Origin: an uncultured Odoribacter sp.
Lineage (GTDB): Bacteria > Bacteroidota > Bacteroidia > Bacteroidales > Marinifilaceae
Assembly: GCA_910578105.1 (NCBI GenBank)
Contig: CAJTPD010000002.1
Coordinates: 83,269 to 147,268 of the forward strand
DNA: 64,000 nucleotides
Reading direction: 5' to 3'
The notes beneath the pieces are model-generated. The model had not been told where the DNA came from and did no database searches. It worked only from the letters and a program-made list of their open reading frames with translations. A program made the translations under genes and the position numbers. Below are positions 62,494-64,000 of this stretch, in pieces; position 1 is the stretch's first letter, and the number at the start of each line of letters is the position of its first letter.

Positions 62494-63683
62494 TTTTCAG
62501 TAGATTAACTATATTGTTTTTAATTATTTTGTTACCTTGTCTGACTGTGTGTGCTCAGTCGGTTAATGATATTAAAAAGCAAAAAGAAAAGACTGAAAAA
62601 GAAATTTCTTATTTGAATAAATTACTAAATGATGCGACTAAGAGTAAATCTGTTTCTATTGAAAAGTTGAATATTTTGCAGGAAAAGATAGTTCAGAGTA
62701 AAAAATTACTCAATTCTTTAAATCAGGAGGTTTATTACATTCAAAAAGATATTGAATTAAATGAAAAGAGGATCGGAGAATTGCAGGCAGAAAAAGATGC
62801 TATGCTGAAACTTTATTCAAAGTTGGTTTATGGTAGCTGGAAAAAGAGAAATAAAACAAATAAATTGATGTTTATTCTTTCTTCCTCCGACTTTAATCAG
62901 GCCTATAATCGTTTCAAATATTTTCAGCAGGTTCAGGAGTATTCGGGACGACAATTAGAATTGATTCGTCAGGTAAATGATTCGTTGAATTTGAAGAATC
63001 AGGATTTGAAGTCTCTGATGATTCAGAAAAATTCAGTTTTAAATACAATATGTGTTAAAAACCAGGAACTTGAGTCTGAAAAATCGAAAGAAAATCAGTA
63101 TGTGTCTGAGTTACAAAAGAAAGAAAAAGAATTACAAAAGAAATTGCAGAATGAGACACAGAGGCAACAACGTTTGGCTAAAGAATTGAACAAATTAATT
63201 GCCAGACAAATAAAAAAATCAGGAAGTACTTCATCAACCAAATATAAATTAACTCCGGAAGAAAAATTAGTTTCTGATGATTTTGTAAAAAACAAAGGAA
63301 AATTACCATGGCCGGTTGTTCAAGGATTTATTTCTAAAAAATTCGGAATAAATGTGGATCCTGTTTATAAGAGAGTGAAAACATTTAGTGACGGAATCAA
63401 TATTATGACTTCCAAAAATGCTGATGTGCGTGCTGTTTTTCAGGGCGTAGTTTCAGAGATAGGTTATAATCCTTTCTCTAATAATTTTATTATTATTCGG
63501 CATGGTAATTATTTGACATTATATCTTAATGTAATTAATATAAGTGTAAAAAAAGGAGATAAAGTAAATACAAAAGATGTCCTGGGGAAAGTAGGTTATG
63601 ATCCTGAGGAAGGCAGTGTTTTAATTTTTCAATTGTGGAAGGATATTGAAAAACAAAATCCTGAACTTTGGTTAGCTAAATAA
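62490..63683 (+). CDS. EnvC-like murein hydrolase activator (degenerate M23 domain)
   Basis: 397 residues. Signal peptide to about 22, then a long coiled-coil at about 25-255 (two amphipathic segments rich in Lys, Glu, Gln), then a LytM/M23 domain at about 270-397. The zinc ligands of active M23 peptidases are missing: the usual H-x-x-x-D position reads FSDGINI and the terminal H-x-H reads LIFQLW. It therefore should activate an amidase rather than cut peptidoglycan. Fourth gene of the dut operon. Confidence 0.92.
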   Translation: MIFSRLTILFLIILLPCLTVCAQSVNDIKKQKEKTEKEISYLNKLLNDATKSKSVSIEKLNILQEKIVQSKKLLNSLNQEVYYIQKDIELNEKRIGELQAEKDAMLKLYSKLVYGSWKKRNKTNKLMFILSSSDFNQAYNRFKYFQQVQEYSGRQLELIRQVNDSLNLKNQDLKSLMIQKNSVLNTICVKNQELESEKSKENQYVSELQKKEKELQKKLQNETQRQQRLAKELNKLIARQIKKSGSTSSTKYKLTPEEKLVSDDFVKNKGKLPWPVVQGFISKKFGINVDPVYKRVKTFSDGINIMTSKNADVRAVFQGVVSEIGYNPFSNNFIIIRHGNYLTLYLNVINISVKKGDKVNTKDVLGKVGYDPEEGSVLIFQLWKDIEKQNPELWLAK

Positions 63684-63685
63684 TA

Positions 63686-64000
63686 ATGATGGTTTCTGAA
63701 TATCAGAATTTGAAGAACAGTCTTAAGTGGACTTTGCAGGTTTTTAAAAGTAAATTATTACTCTTTCATGTTCTAAGAGGGGGAGTTATAATAGGGATTT
63801 CTATTCTGTTTTTTTTGTTTTTCTATTTTTTCTGCAATTCTTTCTTCCAACTTTCTGTATTGTGGAAAACCCTGTATTTTTATGTATTTATATCGGTTCT
63901 TTCTCTGGAATGTATATTCTTTATTTTTCATCCGTTTATTCGTTTCCTTTTACATGCTAACCTGAAAAATAATCTTCTGTTAAAAGAAATATCAAAATAT
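63686..64000 (+). CDS. DUF4175-like membrane protein (N-terminal fragment, runs off window)
   Basis: 105 residues are visible. ATG at 63686 (or the next codon), 2 bases after the envC-like stop. Two hydrophobic spans at about 28-52 and 60-85 follow a short basic N-terminus (NLKNSLKWTLQVFKSKLLLFH). The pattern and position fit the Bacteroidetes DUF4175 family, large membrane proteins; the rest lies beyond base 64,000. Confidence 0.65.
   Translation, partial: MMVSEYQNLKNSLKWTLQVFKSKLLLFHVLRGGVIIGISILFFLFFYFFCNSFFQLSVLWKTLYFYVFISVLSLECIFFIFHPFIRFLLHANLKNNLLLKEISKY

Noticed and set aside
1..64000. CRISPR array, prophage, integrative element or insertion sequence with transposase
   Set aside because: No evenly spaced direct repeats, no phage structural or integrase genes, and no transposase were seen. 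tRNA genes have no adjacent partial tRNA copies. The only recombinase stands alone.

Overview
The window is a stretch of a Bacteroidales chromosome. The evidence is the class of genes (SusC/RagA-type TonB receptor with FecI/FecR regulators, DUF4292, DUF2807, DUF4175 and Bacteroidetes-type ExbB/ExbD), and about twenty promoters with the Bacteroidetes -7 element TAnnTTTG, several with a TTTG-like -33 element 17-21 bases upstream. The STN-domain SusC behind an ECF sigma/FecR pair suggests Odoribacteraceae-like relatives, but the sequence alone does not settle the genus. No prophage, plasmid or CRISPR array is visible.

Layout. 1-3.7 kb (minus): ECF sigma, FecR anti-sigma and a SusC-type receptor cut by the window edge. 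4-11.6 kb: tadA, aroB-aroA, dprA, gdhA, tatD-ansA. 11.7-14.2 kb: an ExbB/ExbD energising operon and tRNA-Arg. 14.5-18.5 kb: a large secreted beta-galactosidase. 18.7-26.8 kb: a hybrid histidine kinase converging on an NtrC-type regulator, an S41 protease, a DUF2807 protein and a membrane-tethered HTH protein. 27.2-40.2 kb (minus): two export operons (RND-MFP-TolC; TolC-HlyD-two ABC-2 permeases behind two TetR regulators) separated by an orphan serine recombinase. 40.2-48 kb: an anion/amino-acid symporter, an EamA exporter, an M18 aminopeptidase, tRNA-Lys, YebC, a leucine-rich-repeat protein, a LacI regulator, a thioesterase and tRNA-Val. 48-59 kb: radA, PBP1A, carB, carA, argR, panC-panD and rfaE2. 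59.4-64 kb (plus): dut, a TPR protein, a DUF4292 lipoprotein, an EnvC-like activator and the start of a DUF4175 protein.

The most important signal is not a gene. At 58,910-59,445 there is a 536-base gene-free, very AT-rich segment. It carries several DnaA-box-like nonamers (TTATCAACA, TTTTCAACA twice, TTATAAACA) and a twice-repeated palindrome AACAATTGTT. Plus-strand genes to its left are C-rich relative to G; those to its right are clearly G-rich. A negative-to-positive skew switch at an AT-rich intergenic region is the expected mark of a bidirectional replication origin, so I propose this is oriC, although dnaA is not in the window.

Other regulatory structure is unusually readable. An identical 13-base palindromic site overlaps the predicted start of transcription of both gdhA and the symporter gene 33 kb away. 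A pair of near-identical TetR-type operators lies in the two-TetR export operon. A pseudoknot-forming leader or small RNA precedes the leucine-rich-repeat gene, and a candidate small RNA gene sits between two convergent genes at about 26.97-27.22 kb.
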